From Bacteroidota bacterium (GTDB lineage Bacteria > Bacteroidota > Bacteroidia > Bacteroidales > P3), in NCBI GenBank assembly GCA_017860255.1, contig JAFNAR010000027.1, positions 1 to 35,882 of the forward strand: a DNA stretch of 35,882 nucleotides, given 5' to 3'. A program made the position numbers and the translations under genes. The notes under the pieces were generated by a model that did not search any database, had not been told where the DNA came from, and saw only the letters and a list, made by a program, of their open reading frames with translations. Below are positions 26,705 to 34,959 of this stretch, in pieces. Numbering within the stretch: the first letter of the stretch is position 1; each line of letters starts with the position of its first letter.

Positions 26705-26712
26705 TAATTTTG
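26705..26712 (+). promoter_or_regulatory. -7 box (TANNTTTG type) that fixes the folP start
   Basis: TAATTTTG matches the consensus. Transcription would begin near 26718, leaving the TTG at 26741 as the first in-frame start codon and a leader of about 23 bases. Confidence 0.5.
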
Positions 26713-26740
26713 CAAAATAAACAGCAAAAAAACTCTAAAA

Positions 26741-27607
26741 TTGAACGATAAAATTACAAAATTATCTTATAGTGGAACAATAAATTTGCAAGGAAAATTA
26801 ATTTCATTGCAAAAACCTCTCATTATGGGAATATTAAACCTAACTAATGATTCATTCTTTGATGGAGGTAAATATATAAATAATGTTGAAAAAGCAGTCA
26901 ATCACGCTAAAGAAATGATTGATGATGGAGCCGACATAATTGATATTGGAGCTTGCTCAACTCGTCCTGGTGCAAATTTGGTTTCAAAGGAAGAAGAGCT
27001 AAAACAGCTAATTCCAGTTATTAAAGAAATAAGAAAACAATTCCCAGATATAATAATCTCTATTGACACAGTGTGGGCAGAAGTTGCCAAACAAACCATT
27101 AATGAGGGAGCAAATATTATTAATGATATTTCCGCAGGACAATTTGACGACCAGCTTTTCAAAGTTATTGGAGAAATTAAAGCACCTTATGTTTTAACTC
27201 ATACCCCTTCAACTCCAGATAATATGCAGAAAAAGACTCAATATGATAATATTTTCCTGGATATGTCTAAATATTTTGCAGAGAAAATTGAAGAGTTAAG
27301 AAACTTGGGAGTTGTAGATATAATTCTTGATTTGGGTTTTGGATTTGGTAAAACAGTTGAACAAAACTATTTTCTTTTAAATCATATTGAAGATTTCAAA
27401 ACTTTTGGACTTCCAATCCTGACAGGAATATCAAGGAAAACAATGATTCACAAACCTCTTGCCATAACTCCTCAACAAGCACTTAATGGAACAACATTTT
27501 TACATGGATTTGCTTTAATGAATAAAAGCAACATTTTGAGAGTTCACGACGTTAAAGAAGCTAAAGAATGTGTTAAACTTTTTGAATTGATTGAAAACAA
27601 CAAATAA
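26741..27607 (+). CDS. folP: Dihydropteroate synthase
   Basis: The 288-residue cytosolic enzyme joins 4-aminobenzoate to the pterin pyrophosphate in folate synthesis. The signature regions are present: IMGILNLTNDSFFDGG, DIGACSTRPGA, ISIDTVWAEVA, INDISAGQFD, LDLGFGFGKTVEQN and the phosphate-binding TGISRKTM. The start is a TTG at 26741. The first in-frame ATG is inside IMGIL and would cut off conserved sequence, while the promoter box lies just upstream, so the non-ATG start is preferred. cdaA begins 9 bases after the stop. Confidence 0.94.
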   Translation: MNDKITKLSYSGTINLQGKLISLQKPLIMGILNLTNDSFFDGGKYINNVEKAVNHAKEMIDDGADIIDIGACSTRPGANLVSKEEELKQLIPVIKEIRKQFPDIIISIDTVWAEVAKQTINEGANIINDISAGQFDDQLFKVIGEIKAPYVLTHTPSTPDNMQKKTQYDNIFLDMSKYFAEKIEELRNLGVVDIILDLGFGFGKTVEQNYFLLNHIEDFKTFGLPILTGISRKTMIHKPLAITPQQALNGTTFLHGFALMNKSNILRVHDVKEAKECVKLFELIENNK

Positions 27608-27616
27608 GACCAAAAA

Positions 27617-28405
27617 ATGATTGAATTAATTGCACAGACATTTCCATTTAAAATTGTAGATCTTCTTGATTTATTTTTTTCATGCCTTCTAATTTATTTC
27701 ATTTACAAACTTCTTAGAGGCACAAATGCTCTTGGAATTGTATTTACATTTATTGGAATATATATACTATGGATCATTGTGTCCATATTTAAGATGGAAA
27801 TACTCACAAAAATAATTGGTCAATTTATTAGTGTAGGTGCAATTGGTATTATTATTATTTTTCAACCCGAAATAAGAAGATTTTTTGCTCTAATTGGATC
27901 AAAGAGCATGGAAAGAGGCAATAAGAAATTCTTCTTTTGGAGAATTAATAAAGATAATGAGAACAATTTTAATTCAACTGCAATTGTTCAAGCCTATCAA
28001 CACCTTGCTCAATCCAAAACTGGAGCTTTAATTGTTATTGCAAAACACAACGATTTGGATACAATAATCAAAACAGGAGAAGTTTTGGAATGCTCAATCA
28101 ACACTCAATTGATTGAAACAATATTCTTCAAAAACACTCCTTTGCATGATGGAGCAATGATAATTAAAGACAATATGATTAAAGCAGCTCGTTGCATTTT
28201 GCCAGTAAGTTCCGATTATAGCATTCCTTCTCATTTAGGATTAAGACATCGTTCTGCAATTGGAATAACAGAACAGACTGACGCAATTGCAATAATTGTT
28301 AGTGAACAAACAGGTAATATCTCTATTGTCAAAGCAGGAAACCTACAAGAAGGCATAACCCCTGCACGTTTGCAAGAATTCCTAAACCAAGAGTTTAATT
28401 TCTAA
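27617..28405 (+). CDS. cdaA: Diadenylate cyclase CdaA (c-di-AMP synthase)
   Basis: The 262-residue protein makes the second messenger cyclic di-AMP from two ATP. Three membrane helices (about residues 15-32, 38-57 and 70-88) come first, then the DisA_N catalytic domain with D178-G179-A180 (PLHDGAMII) and R210-H211-R212 (LRHRSAIG). Length fits the CdaA class rather than DisA. It forms an operon with folP, 9 bases apart, and is closed by the long inverted repeat at 28505-28572. No CdaR-like partner gene is next to it. Confidence 0.95.
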   Translation: MIELIAQTFPFKIVDLLDLFFSCLLIYFIYKLLRGTNALGIVFTFIGIYILWIIVSIFKMEILTKIIGQFISVGAIGIIIIFQPEIRRFFALIGSKSMERGNKKFFFWRINKDNENNFNSTAIVQAYQHLAQSKTGALIVIAKHNDLDTIIKTGEVLECSINTQLIETIFFKNTPLHDGAMIIKDNMIKAARCILPVSSDYSIPSHLGLRHRSAIGITEQTDAIAIIVSEQTGNISIVKAGNLQEGITPARLQEFLNQEFNF

Positions 28406-28504
28406 ATAGAAGCTTTATATTTGGTTATCTTATATTTTAATAGTTTTACTCTATAAGTAAATCTTATATGAGTAAGTTATTTATTTCACTTATTCCAAAA
28501 TATA

Positions 28505-28579
28505 TCAATCATAATTGAAAATAAGTCCATCATAAATTAAAATATGATGGACTTATTTTCAATTATGATTGAGTTTTTT
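28505..28579 (+). terminator. Perfect 30-bp inverted repeat with T-run after cdaA
   Basis: 28505-28534 is the exact reverse complement of 28543-28572, with an 8-base A-rich loop, and six T follow at 28574-28579. It sits 100 bases past the cdaA stop. It works as a terminator on paper, but the stem is about twice the usual length, so another role (RNA processing, mobile-element remnant) is possible. Confidence 0.7.
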
Positions 28580-28592
28580 GAGGGTTTAGTTA

Positions 28593-28650
28593 TTGAGTTA
28601 TTTAAGGAGTTTAAAGTCTTTAATGACATTAAGGTCTTTAAACTCCTTAT
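28593..28650. repeat. 9-bp-period TTAA array with hairpin (second locus)
   Basis: TTAA occurs at 28602, 28611, 28620, 28629 and 28638, with TTGA at 28593 and TTAT at 28647 in the same phase. The array also folds: 28604-28623 pairs with 28629-28648 with two mismatched positions and a 5-base loop. TTAAGGTCTTTAAACT (28629-28644) is identical to 9922-9937. It lies between the convergent cdaA and DUF4831 genes. Confidence 0.8.
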
Positions 28651-28679
28651 TCTAATTTTACTGAAATAAGGTTTTCTTT

Positions 28680-29786
28680 TTATCTAATACTTTTTATTAC
28701 TCCAGTGTTTGGATTAAATTCAATATTTTTGTTTTTTGTGGTAATTGCTCTTATCATTCCATATTGATTTATCTCCACTCTGTTTGAGAAAGTTTTCTTT
28801 GGAGTTTCAACACTAACTAAAACAACTTCTGGAACTGCACTATAAACTCCTTCAATTCCTTCAACTTTTATTTCTGAAATATTTATTTCTGCAGGAGGAT
28901 TTGGGTTTATAGTTTTAATTGAGTTTTTCTTAAATATTTCAGTTTGATTATTTGTATTGAAACGTGCCAAAAGTGGAATTGGGCTATTGTTTAAAGGTAA
29001 AACTAAATCTTCTTCTGCAATTATTGGTTTTTGTGGAGTTAGAGTGAAAGAACGTGTTTCTTCAACAACTGTTTCTGTTCCTGTAAATAGAGCAACATAT
29101 CCATCAATTATCTCATCCAATTGTTTATACATATAATCAACTGTTGTATTTATATATGTTCCTTCCAAACCTCCTGAAAGTATTTCAATCTGCCTTTCTC
29201 TTAGTTGTTCAATTTTCTTTACTGCATCTGCAGCGGTGAAGTTTACCTTTTCTAACATTCCTTTTTGTTGAAGAAGATTTTCAAAAATAGGTTTAGCTGG
29301 AAGTGATTGTATTGGTTCAATTGTCTTTTGAGAAATTGTATTGGGTTTTGATTCTTGTTCAATATTCAGGTTGAACTGAGGTTTTGGATGATGTTTTCTT
29401 TCAACAAAGCTAATGCTTTCAAGAGTTCCTTGTGGTGACTGCATTACATTAACCTTATCACTGTTAAGGATTAGGGCAAATTGTTGCATAGAAGAAGTTT
29501 TGGCTTGAGAAGAAATTTTTATGTCTTTAACTTCATATTTTACCTCATCTTCAGTAATAACATTTTTTACTCCCAAAAGATTACTTTGATTTGCAAACAC
29601 TCCTTTTTGTCTTATTGTTTTAATAAATGTCACATCAAAAACAACTTCTGTTGATGTTGGAACAGAATAGTAGAATGTCGTTTTATTTATATCATTTGGA
29701 GCATATTCAATTGGGTAAGATTTGTAGGTTGAAGAACAAGATGCAAGTCCAATTCCTACTAATAATATTAAAACTATTCTTTTCAT
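28680..29786 (-). CDS. DUF4831-type lipoprotein
   Basis: The 368-residue protein has a lipoprotein signal (MKRIVLILLVGIGLASC, cysteine near residue 17). The N-terminal phrase TTFYYSVPTSTEVVFDVTF followed by GVFANQSNLLGVKNVI and the overall order fit the DUF4831 family of Bacteroidota, for which no function is established. The C-terminal third is a beta-rich domain ending in FNPNTGVIKSIR. It lies 5 bases after the WG-repeat protein gene and is the last gene of the minus-strand agmatine operon. The family call is from memory of its pattern and is moderately sure. Confidence 0.78.
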   Translation of the reverse strand: MKRIVLILLVGIGLASCSSTYKSYPIEYAPNDINKTTFYYSVPTSTEVVFDVTFIKTIRQKGVFANQSNLLGVKNVITEDEVKYEVKDIKISSQAKTSSMQQFALILNSDKVNVMQSPQGTLESISFVERKHHPKPQFNLNIEQESKPNTISQKTIEPIQSLPAKPIFENLLQQKGMLEKVNFTAADAVKKIEQLRERQIEILSGGLEGTYINTTVDYMYKQLDEIIDGYVALFTGTETVVEETRSFTLTPQKPIIAEEDLVLPLNNSPIPLLARFNTNNQTEIFKKNSIKTINPNPPAEINISEIKVEGIEGVYSAVPEVVLVSVETPKKTFSNRVEINQYGMIRAITTKNKNIEFNPNTGVIKSIR

Positions 29787-29791
29787 AACAA

Positions 29792-31525
29792 TTATATTTT
29801 TTTGATTTTTATTTCTTTAATTGCTTTTAAACGCAAAATACCATACTTATTGTCTTTTCTAATATATTGATAGCTCTTTCCATTCTTATAAGCTTCAAAA
29901 ATTAGATTTGCCATTTGTTCCAATTCAGTTGGAGCTAAATCTTTATCAATAACGTTGAAAACAACATTAAAATTAGTATCAATAATATTTAGTTTCTTTT
30001 TTTCAACAGCCAAAGCATAACCCTTTGCAAAAGGAGTTATATAGTCAAAAGTTTTTGTGGTGATTGGTTTAAAAGTTTTCTTATTCGCATAAGTCCATCC
30101 CTTGTTATTTTTAACTATAATAAGAGAATCAAAAACTCTTCCTATCTCTTCAAAGTTCACATTAATAGGTTTTGAGTTTTGCATTATTTGATTATTCCTT
30201 ATTGTTGTTTTCTTTAATTGGTTATTCTCAATAAAAATTAGTGTTGAGTCTTGAATATCAACAATAATATTTAACCCATCATAAATAACATCTCCCTTAG
30301 TTCCAAAAATTGTGAATCTATTATTTCTTCTTGCAACAAAGAAAGTATCTACTTCAATATATGCATCAACCTTATCATATTCCGGACGAACATACATTAT
30401 TCCTTTTTCGCTTATTATTCCCAATCCTCCATTTTCAATTTGATTATAAAAGCCAGAAAAATTGGCAGGTACCACATCTTGATAGTAGGCTTGCATAATT
30501 GGTTTACCTCTTTTATTTAAAAGAGCTGTTCGGTCTTGAGCATTTTTAGTTTTAATTATCTCTTTTCCTCCATAAGTTTCAACACTAAAAGATTCAAATT
30601 GAGGTCTTGTCAGTTCTTTTCCATCCTTATTCATTAAGCCCCATTGATCATTTGACTTAAAAGAATAAACCTGATCGGGAACAACAACACTCATATCCTG
30701 ATACTTTGGTTCTACAATAACCGAACCATCGTAATTCATCATACCAACAAATGACTGAGCCCTAAAAAGAACTCTTTCCCAATCAAAATTAACTACATTT
30801 TCAGAAGGAATTGACACTTTCTTATTTTCAACCTCTTCCCCTTTTCTATTAAGAATTTTCAACTTATCTTTTTCTCTCACATAGAAATTCCCTCCTCCAA
30901 TATATCTTACTATATCAGCAGTTGGTTCCATAATCCATGCAAAAGGTAACATAGTTGAATTAACAACCTCAACAAAAGAAATAACAGTGTCTTTGTCAAA
31001 ATACTCTACAACATCACTATTTGTATTAAACACCATGTTCTTTTCTCCCATTGATGCAACAAAGAAAGTATCCTCATCAATCATTACCTTCACTGTATCA
31101 AATTCAGGATATAAGTAGCCTAAGCCATCAAAATTTACAATTCCATATTTATTATTAAACTTTGTAAGCAAAAGTTCATCCTCTGTAACAAAAACATCTT
31201 CATATATAGGTTGAAGCATAACCTTTCCTTCTATATCAAGCAAAGCCATTCTTCCATTAGGCATCTTAGCTTTAATATATACAATATCATTGGCTTTATA
31301 AACAGACACAGATTCAAAATATGGTTCATAAACCAATGCCCCTGCTGAAGTTAGAATTCCTACCTTATTATTTGTTGTAAAGGAAAAAAGATTGGCTGCT
31401 TTTAAATCTTTCACTTCCGAAACGGAATCATATCTACTTTTCAAATTCTCTAAGAGTTCTTTTTCTTGAGAAAAGCCAAGAAAACAAATATGAATTAAGA
31501 GGAATAAAGAAACAATTCTTTTCAT
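29792..31525 (-). CDS. Secreted WG-repeat protein
   Basis: The 577-residue protein has a signal peptide (MKRIVSLFLLIHICFLGFSQ) and then many WG/KG-type repeats of about 40-50 residues, for example NKVGILTSAGALVYEPYFES, NKYGIVNFDGLGYLYPEFD, DQWGLMNKDGKELTRPQFES and NGGLGIISEKGIMYVRPEYD. Such repeats form stacked beta structures and are thought to bind surface ligands; the ligand here is unknown. The last repeat (DNKYGILRLKAIKEIKI) ends the protein, with no type IX tail. It lies 12 bases after aguA and 5 before the DUF4831 gene, so it is translated from the same message. Confidence 0.88.
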   Translation of the reverse strand: MKRIVSLFLLIHICFLGFSQEKELLENLKSRYDSVSEVKDLKAANLFSFTTNNKVGILTSAGALVYEPYFESVSVYKANDIVYIKAKMPNGRMALLDIEGKVMLQPIYEDVFVTEDELLLTKFNNKYGIVNFDGLGYLYPEFDTVKVMIDEDTFFVASMGEKNMVFNTNSDVVEYFDKDTVISFVEVVNSTMLPFAWIMEPTADIVRYIGGGNFYVREKDKLKILNRKGEEVENKKVSIPSENVVNFDWERVLFRAQSFVGMMNYDGSVIVEPKYQDMSVVVPDQVYSFKSNDQWGLMNKDGKELTRPQFESFSVETYGGKEIIKTKNAQDRTALLNKRGKPIMQAYYQDVVPANFSGFYNQIENGGLGIISEKGIMYVRPEYDKVDAYIEVDTFFVARRNNRFTIFGTKGDVIYDGLNIIVDIQDSTLIFIENNQLKKTTIRNNQIMQNSKPINVNFEEIGRVFDSLIIVKNNKGWTYANKKTFKPITTKTFDYITPFAKGYALAVEKKKLNIIDTNFNVVFNVIDKDLAPTELEQMANLIFEAYKNGKSYQYIRKDNKYGILRLKAIKEIKIKKI

Positions 31526-31537
31526 AATCTTATATGC

Positions 31538-32572
31538 TTATAGTTGTGGTTCTTGTTGACTTAGGCAGTGGAATGAACCCAAACCCCAAATAATATCAAG
31601 GGAATTTATTCCAATAACCTTTCTATCTTTAAAACATTCTTCCAATGTATATATTGCCTTATTATCGTTTTTGCAATTATAAACAGGAACAATTACTGTT
31701 TCATTTGAAATGTAGAAATTTGCATAAGATGCTGGTAAACGCTGATCTTCCCAAATAACTGTTTCTGGCATAATAAGCTCTACAATATTTAATTGTTTAC
31801 CATTTTCAAGTCTTGCCTTGCTTAATATATTAAGATTCTCTTTTAAAGGAGCATGATTATAATCGTTCTTGTTTTCCTCTACAACTGTAATAACTGTATC
31901 TTCATTTACAAATCTTGTAATATCATCGACATGTCCATCAGTATCATCTCCCTCAATTCCATCTTCAAGCCAAATAACATTATCTACTCCATAATAATTA
32001 ATTAGCTTTTCTTCTATTTGATTTTGATTAAGGCTTGGATTACGATTTTCATTCAACAAACAAGCCTTTGTTGTAAGCAAAGTTCCTTTTCCATTAAAAT
32101 CAACTGACCCTCCTTCCATAACAATATTTGGACGAAAAACTTCCAAACCAAGATATTCTGCCATTTGAGAAGGAATTTTATCATCAAGTTCTGAAGGATA
32201 TTTTCCTCCCCAAGCATTATAGTCCCAATCAACCAAAGCCCTCTTCTTTCCATCCTTATTCAAAAGAATTGCTCCACCATGATCCCTACACCAAGCATCA
32301 TTTGTTTTAAAGTTATGAAAAACTATCTTTGACATATCAACGCCAATTTCTTTCAACTCTACTTCAACTCTCTCCTTCATTGCTGAGTCAAGAATGTTGA
32401 TATTTACAATCTCTCCCTGAGTAAGTTCTTTAATAAATTGATTATAGTAAGGGAATATTGTTTCTATTTTATCAGGCCAAGAGTTTTCATTATGAGGATA
32501 AGAAAGCCATGTTGAAGCATGCTTAACCCATTCTGCAGGAAAATAAAATCCTAATTCTTTTGGTGTTTTCAT
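31538..32572 (-). CDS. aguA: Agmatine deiminase
   Basis: The 344-residue cytosolic enzyme hydrolyses agmatine to N-carbamoylputrescine and ammonia. The active-site cysteine is C336 in GLGSFHCLSQQEP at the C-terminus; other family marks are DAWCRDHGGAIL, VMEGGSVDFNGKGTLLTT and DGHVDDITRF. I use the ATG at 32572 (MKTPKELGFYFPAEW), one base after the aguB stop. An ATG at 32581 and a TTG at 32587 also lie in frame and would overlap aguB. With aguB directly upstream, the pair converts agmatine to putrescine. Confidence 0.94.
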   Translation of the reverse strand: MKTPKELGFYFPAEWVKHASTWLSYPHNENSWPDKIETIFPYYNQFIKELTQGEIVNINILDSAMKERVEVELKEIGVDMSKIVFHNFKTNDAWCRDHGGAILLNKDGKKRALVDWDYNAWGGKYPSELDDKIPSQMAEYLGLEVFRPNIVMEGGSVDFNGKGTLLTTKACLLNENRNPSLNQNQIEEKLINYYGVDNVIWLEDGIEGDDTDGHVDDITRFVNEDTVITVVEENKNDYNHAPLKENLNILSKARLENGKQLNIVELIMPETVIWEDQRLPASYANFYISNETVIVPVYNCKNDNKAIYTLEECFKDRKVIGINSLDIIWGLGSFHCLSQQEPQL

Positions 32573-32573
32573 A

Positions 32574-33440
32574 TTATTCATTATCAATATATCTTTTAGT
32601 TATTGGTTGATAAGAGTCAATTCTTCTATCTCTTAAGTATGGCCAATGAGTGCGGTAATGATCTGTTTTTTCTAAATCTATTTCTATTACATTAATATCT
32701 TCTTCCAAATGTGGTGCTTGATACATTACTGTTCCAAATGGATTGGAAACAAAACTTCCTCCCCAAAACTGCATCTCTCCTTCTTCACCAGTACGGTTAA
32801 CACTTACAACATGAACTCCATTGGCAATTGCATGAGAGCGTTGAATGGTTTGCCAAGCATTATATTGTTCTGTGTTTGTTTCATTGTCTTGTGACTTTGC
32901 CCAACCAATTGCTGTTGGATAGAAAAGAATTTCTGCTCCCATAAGTGATGTTATTCTTGCTGCTTCTGGGTACCATTGATCCCAACAAATCAAAACTCCT
33001 ATTCTTCCAAAATTAGTTTTAAATGTCATATATCCAGTATCTCCTGGAGTGAAATAAAACTTTTCATAATAACCTGGATCATCTGGAATATGCATCTTTC
33101 TATATTTTCCAAGATATTTCCCATCAGCATCTATAACTGCTGTAGTATTAAAGTATAGTCCTTGAGCACGCTTTTCAAACATTGAAGCAATAATAACTAC
33201 ACCTAATTCTTTTGCAACATTTTCAAACAATGAAGTAGTTTCTCCTGGAATTGGCTCTGCTAACTTAAAGTTTTCATAATCCTCAACATCACAAAAATAT
33301 AATGAAGCAAACAACTCCTGCAAACAAATAATATTTGCTCCTTTTTGAGCTGCCTTGCGAATTGATTCTATTGTTTTTTGAATATTATATTCCTTATCTT
33401 TTGTGCAACTTAATTGCACTAATCCTACTTTTACTTTCAT
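32574..33440 (-). CDS. aguB: N-carbamoylputrescine amidase
   Basis: The 288-residue nitrilase-superfamily enzyme cleaves N-carbamoylputrescine to putrescine, carbon dioxide and ammonia. The catalytic triad is E42 (LQELF), K115 (YRKMHIPDDPGYYEKFYF) and C152 (LICWDQWYPEAAR). The region around GGSFVSNPFG and YLRDRRIDSY fits the AguB subgroup. Its start lies inside the end of the transporter gene (47-base overlap), and its stop touches the start of aguA, so coupling is tight in both directions. An arginine decarboxylase to make agmatine is not in the window. Confidence 0.94.
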   Translation of the reverse strand: MKVKVGLVQLSCTKDKEYNIQKTIESIRKAAQKGANIICLQELFASLYFCDVEDYENFKLAEPIPGETTSLFENVAKELGVVIIASMFEKRAQGLYFNTTAVIDADGKYLGKYRKMHIPDDPGYYEKFYFTPGDTGYMTFKTNFGRIGVLICWDQWYPEAARITSLMGAEILFYPTAIGWAKSQDNETNTEQYNAWQTIQRSHAIANGVHVVSVNRTGEEGEMQFWGGSFVSNPFGTVMYQAPHLEEDINVIEIDLEKTDHYRTHWPYLRDRRIDSYQPITKRYIDNE

Positions 33441-34329
33441 AATTCTTTCTTTTAAAATTAATTTGACTCAAGAAAACTCCCAATAATACAACTACCATCC
33501 CAACAACTTTATTCAAGGTTAAGACTTCTTTTCCCAAAAGAACTGCAAATAAAATGGTAACAATTGGTACTGCATTTGTAAAGACAGATGTTTTGGGTAT
33601 GGTAAGCCGTTTGGCGGAATAGGAATAACAAATAAAGGCAATTGATGAACAAAGAATTGCAAGTGCAAAGAGTGGATAAAGAGTATTGAAATTGAAGGTT
33701 AAGTTTTTTAGGTTTTTGAATTCAAAGATAAAGAAAAATGGGAGATAGTAAATTGAGCCAATAATATTTTGTGCTGTTGTTATTGTAATGGGTTCATATT
33801 TCTTTACAACCTTATATAAAACCACACTATAACTTGCAGCTGAAAAAACTGCCAAAAACATTAACAGTATTCCTTTTCCACTTACATTAAAAGCTGCATT
33901 GGGAGATATACTAATTATAAAAAGCCCTATTATTGTAAGAAAAACACCTATAATAAGCTGCCAATGCAAAGCTTCTTTATGAAAAAAATAAAGTCCAAAA
34001 GGAACAAAAACAGGGATAGTTGAAATAATAACTGAACCTATGCTTGGATCAAGATATTGCAACCCCCAGTTTTCTCCAAAGAAGTAAAGGAATGGTTCAA
34101 AGAACGCTAATGCCATAAAAAGCTTATAATCCTTCTTGTCAATCTTATCTAATTTGCCAGCTATTTTAAATATAACATAAAGCAAAATAGCAGATATCAA
34201 AACTCTTAGAGTTATAATTATGATTGGAGAAAAGCCAGCATTGAGCAAGTCTTTAGTCCAAATAAAGCTCATGCCCCAAAAGAGCATTGAGAAGAAAATA
34301 GGTATGTAGGATTTAAAGTTCTTTAGCAT
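33394..34329 (-). CDS. EamA/DMT-family transporter
   Basis: The 311-residue inner-membrane protein has ten predicted helices in two EamA halves (FSMLFWGMSFIWTKDLL at the start; SVFTNAVPIVTILFAVLLGKEVL in the second half). The frame is open for 20 codons upstream, but that part has no family sequence, so the ATG at 34329 (MLKNFKSYIPIFF) is chosen. It heads the aguB-aguA operon and overlaps aguB by 47 bases. Export or import of a polyamine or an amino acid would fit, but the substrate cannot be told from sequence. Confidence 0.9.
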   Translation of the reverse strand: MLKNFKSYIPIFFSMLFWGMSFIWTKDLLNAGFSPIIIITLRVLISAILLYVIFKIAGKLDKIDKKDYKLFMALAFFEPFLYFFGENWGLQYLDPSIGSVIISTIPVFVPFGLYFFHKEALHWQLIIGVFLTIIGLFIISISPNAAFNVSGKGILLMFLAVFSAASYSVVLYKVVKKYEPITITTAQNIIGSIYYLPFFFIFEFKNLKNLTFNFNTLYPLFALAILCSSIAFICYSYSAKRLTIPKTSVFTNAVPIVTILFAVLLGKEVLTLNKVVGMVVVLLGVFLSQINFKRKNYESKSRISAIKLHKR

Positions 34330-34398
34330 AAAACAATAAATGTTTAGTTTGCAAATATCCGAAAAAAAAAGCAAAGTGAATAATATCACATAAAATAT

Positions 34399-34406
34399 TA
34401 TCTTTG
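34399..34406 (+). promoter_or_regulatory. -7 box (TANNTTTG type) of the YfcE-like gene
   Basis: TATCTTTG matches the consensus and ends 14 bases before the ATG at 34421, implying a leader of under 10 bases. No -33 element at the usual spacing was found. Confidence 0.4.
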
Positions 34407-34420
34407 CAAAAAGAATTAGG

Positions 34421-34909
34421 ATGAAGAAAATTGGAGTTATGTCCGATACACATGGACATTTACCTAAGGAAGTTTACGAGTTTTTTAAGGATGTTGATTT
34501 AGTTATTCACGCAGGTGATATTGGTAGCATGGAAGTTTTGGATGAACTTAAAGCATTCAAAGAGACAGTTGCTGTATATGGGAATATTGATGATTTTGAT
34601 GTTGTTGTTCGTACAGAAAAAGTTGAAAATATTGAGATTGAAGGACTGAAAATTATGATTACACATATTGGAGGCTATCCAAATAAATATGAAAGGGGTA
34701 TTAAAGAGTTAATTGAAGCTCAACGCCCAAACATATTTATTTCAGGACATTCACATATTCTTAAAGTTATGAACGATCCCAAATACTCTCTTTTACATAT
34801 CAATCCAGGTGCTGCTGGTCGCCAAGGAATTCATCAAATTTCAACTCTTGTCCGTTTTACAATTGACTCTGTTCCTAAAGACTTGGAAGTTTTGGAGTTT
34901 AATAAGTAG
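34421..34909 (+). CDS. YfcE/MJ0936-type metallophosphoesterase
   Basis: The 162-residue cytosolic phosphodiesterase has all metal-binding residues of the family: D9 and H11 (MSDTHGH), D33 (IHAGD), N55 (YGNID), H82 (ITHIGG), H110 and H112 (SGHSH). It probably binds two Mn or similar ions. The physiological substrate is unknown. It stands 91 bases from the divergent transporter gene and 50 bases before the DUF6089 gene, which has its own promoter box. Confidence 0.92.
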   Translation: MKKIGVMSDTHGHLPKEVYEFFKDVDLVIHAGDIGSMEVLDELKAFKETVAVYGNIDDFDVVVRTEKVENIEIEGLKIMITHIGGYPNKYERGIKELIEAQRPNIFISGHSHILKVMNDPKYSLLHINPGAAGRQGIHQISTLVRFTIDSVPKDLEVLEFNK

Positions 34910-34928
34910 GTATATAAAAAAGAATTTT

Positions 34929-34936
34929 TAATTTTG
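34929..34936 (+). promoter_or_regulatory. -7 box (TANNTTTG type) of the DUF6089 gene
   Basis: TAATTTTG matches the consensus, 23 bases before the ATG at 34960. No clear -33 element. Confidence 0.4.
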
Positions 34937-34959
34937 CATTTCGAGAAAATACAATAAGA

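Noticed and set aside
32573..32587. Upstream TTG/ATG starts for agmatine deiminase
   Set aside because: They overlap aguB and add no family sequence; the ATG at 32572 directly after the aguB stop gives the usual N-terminus.
34330..34389. Longer start for the EamA transporter
   Set aside because: The extra 20 codons are outside the family sequence and would overlap the region expected to hold its promoter.
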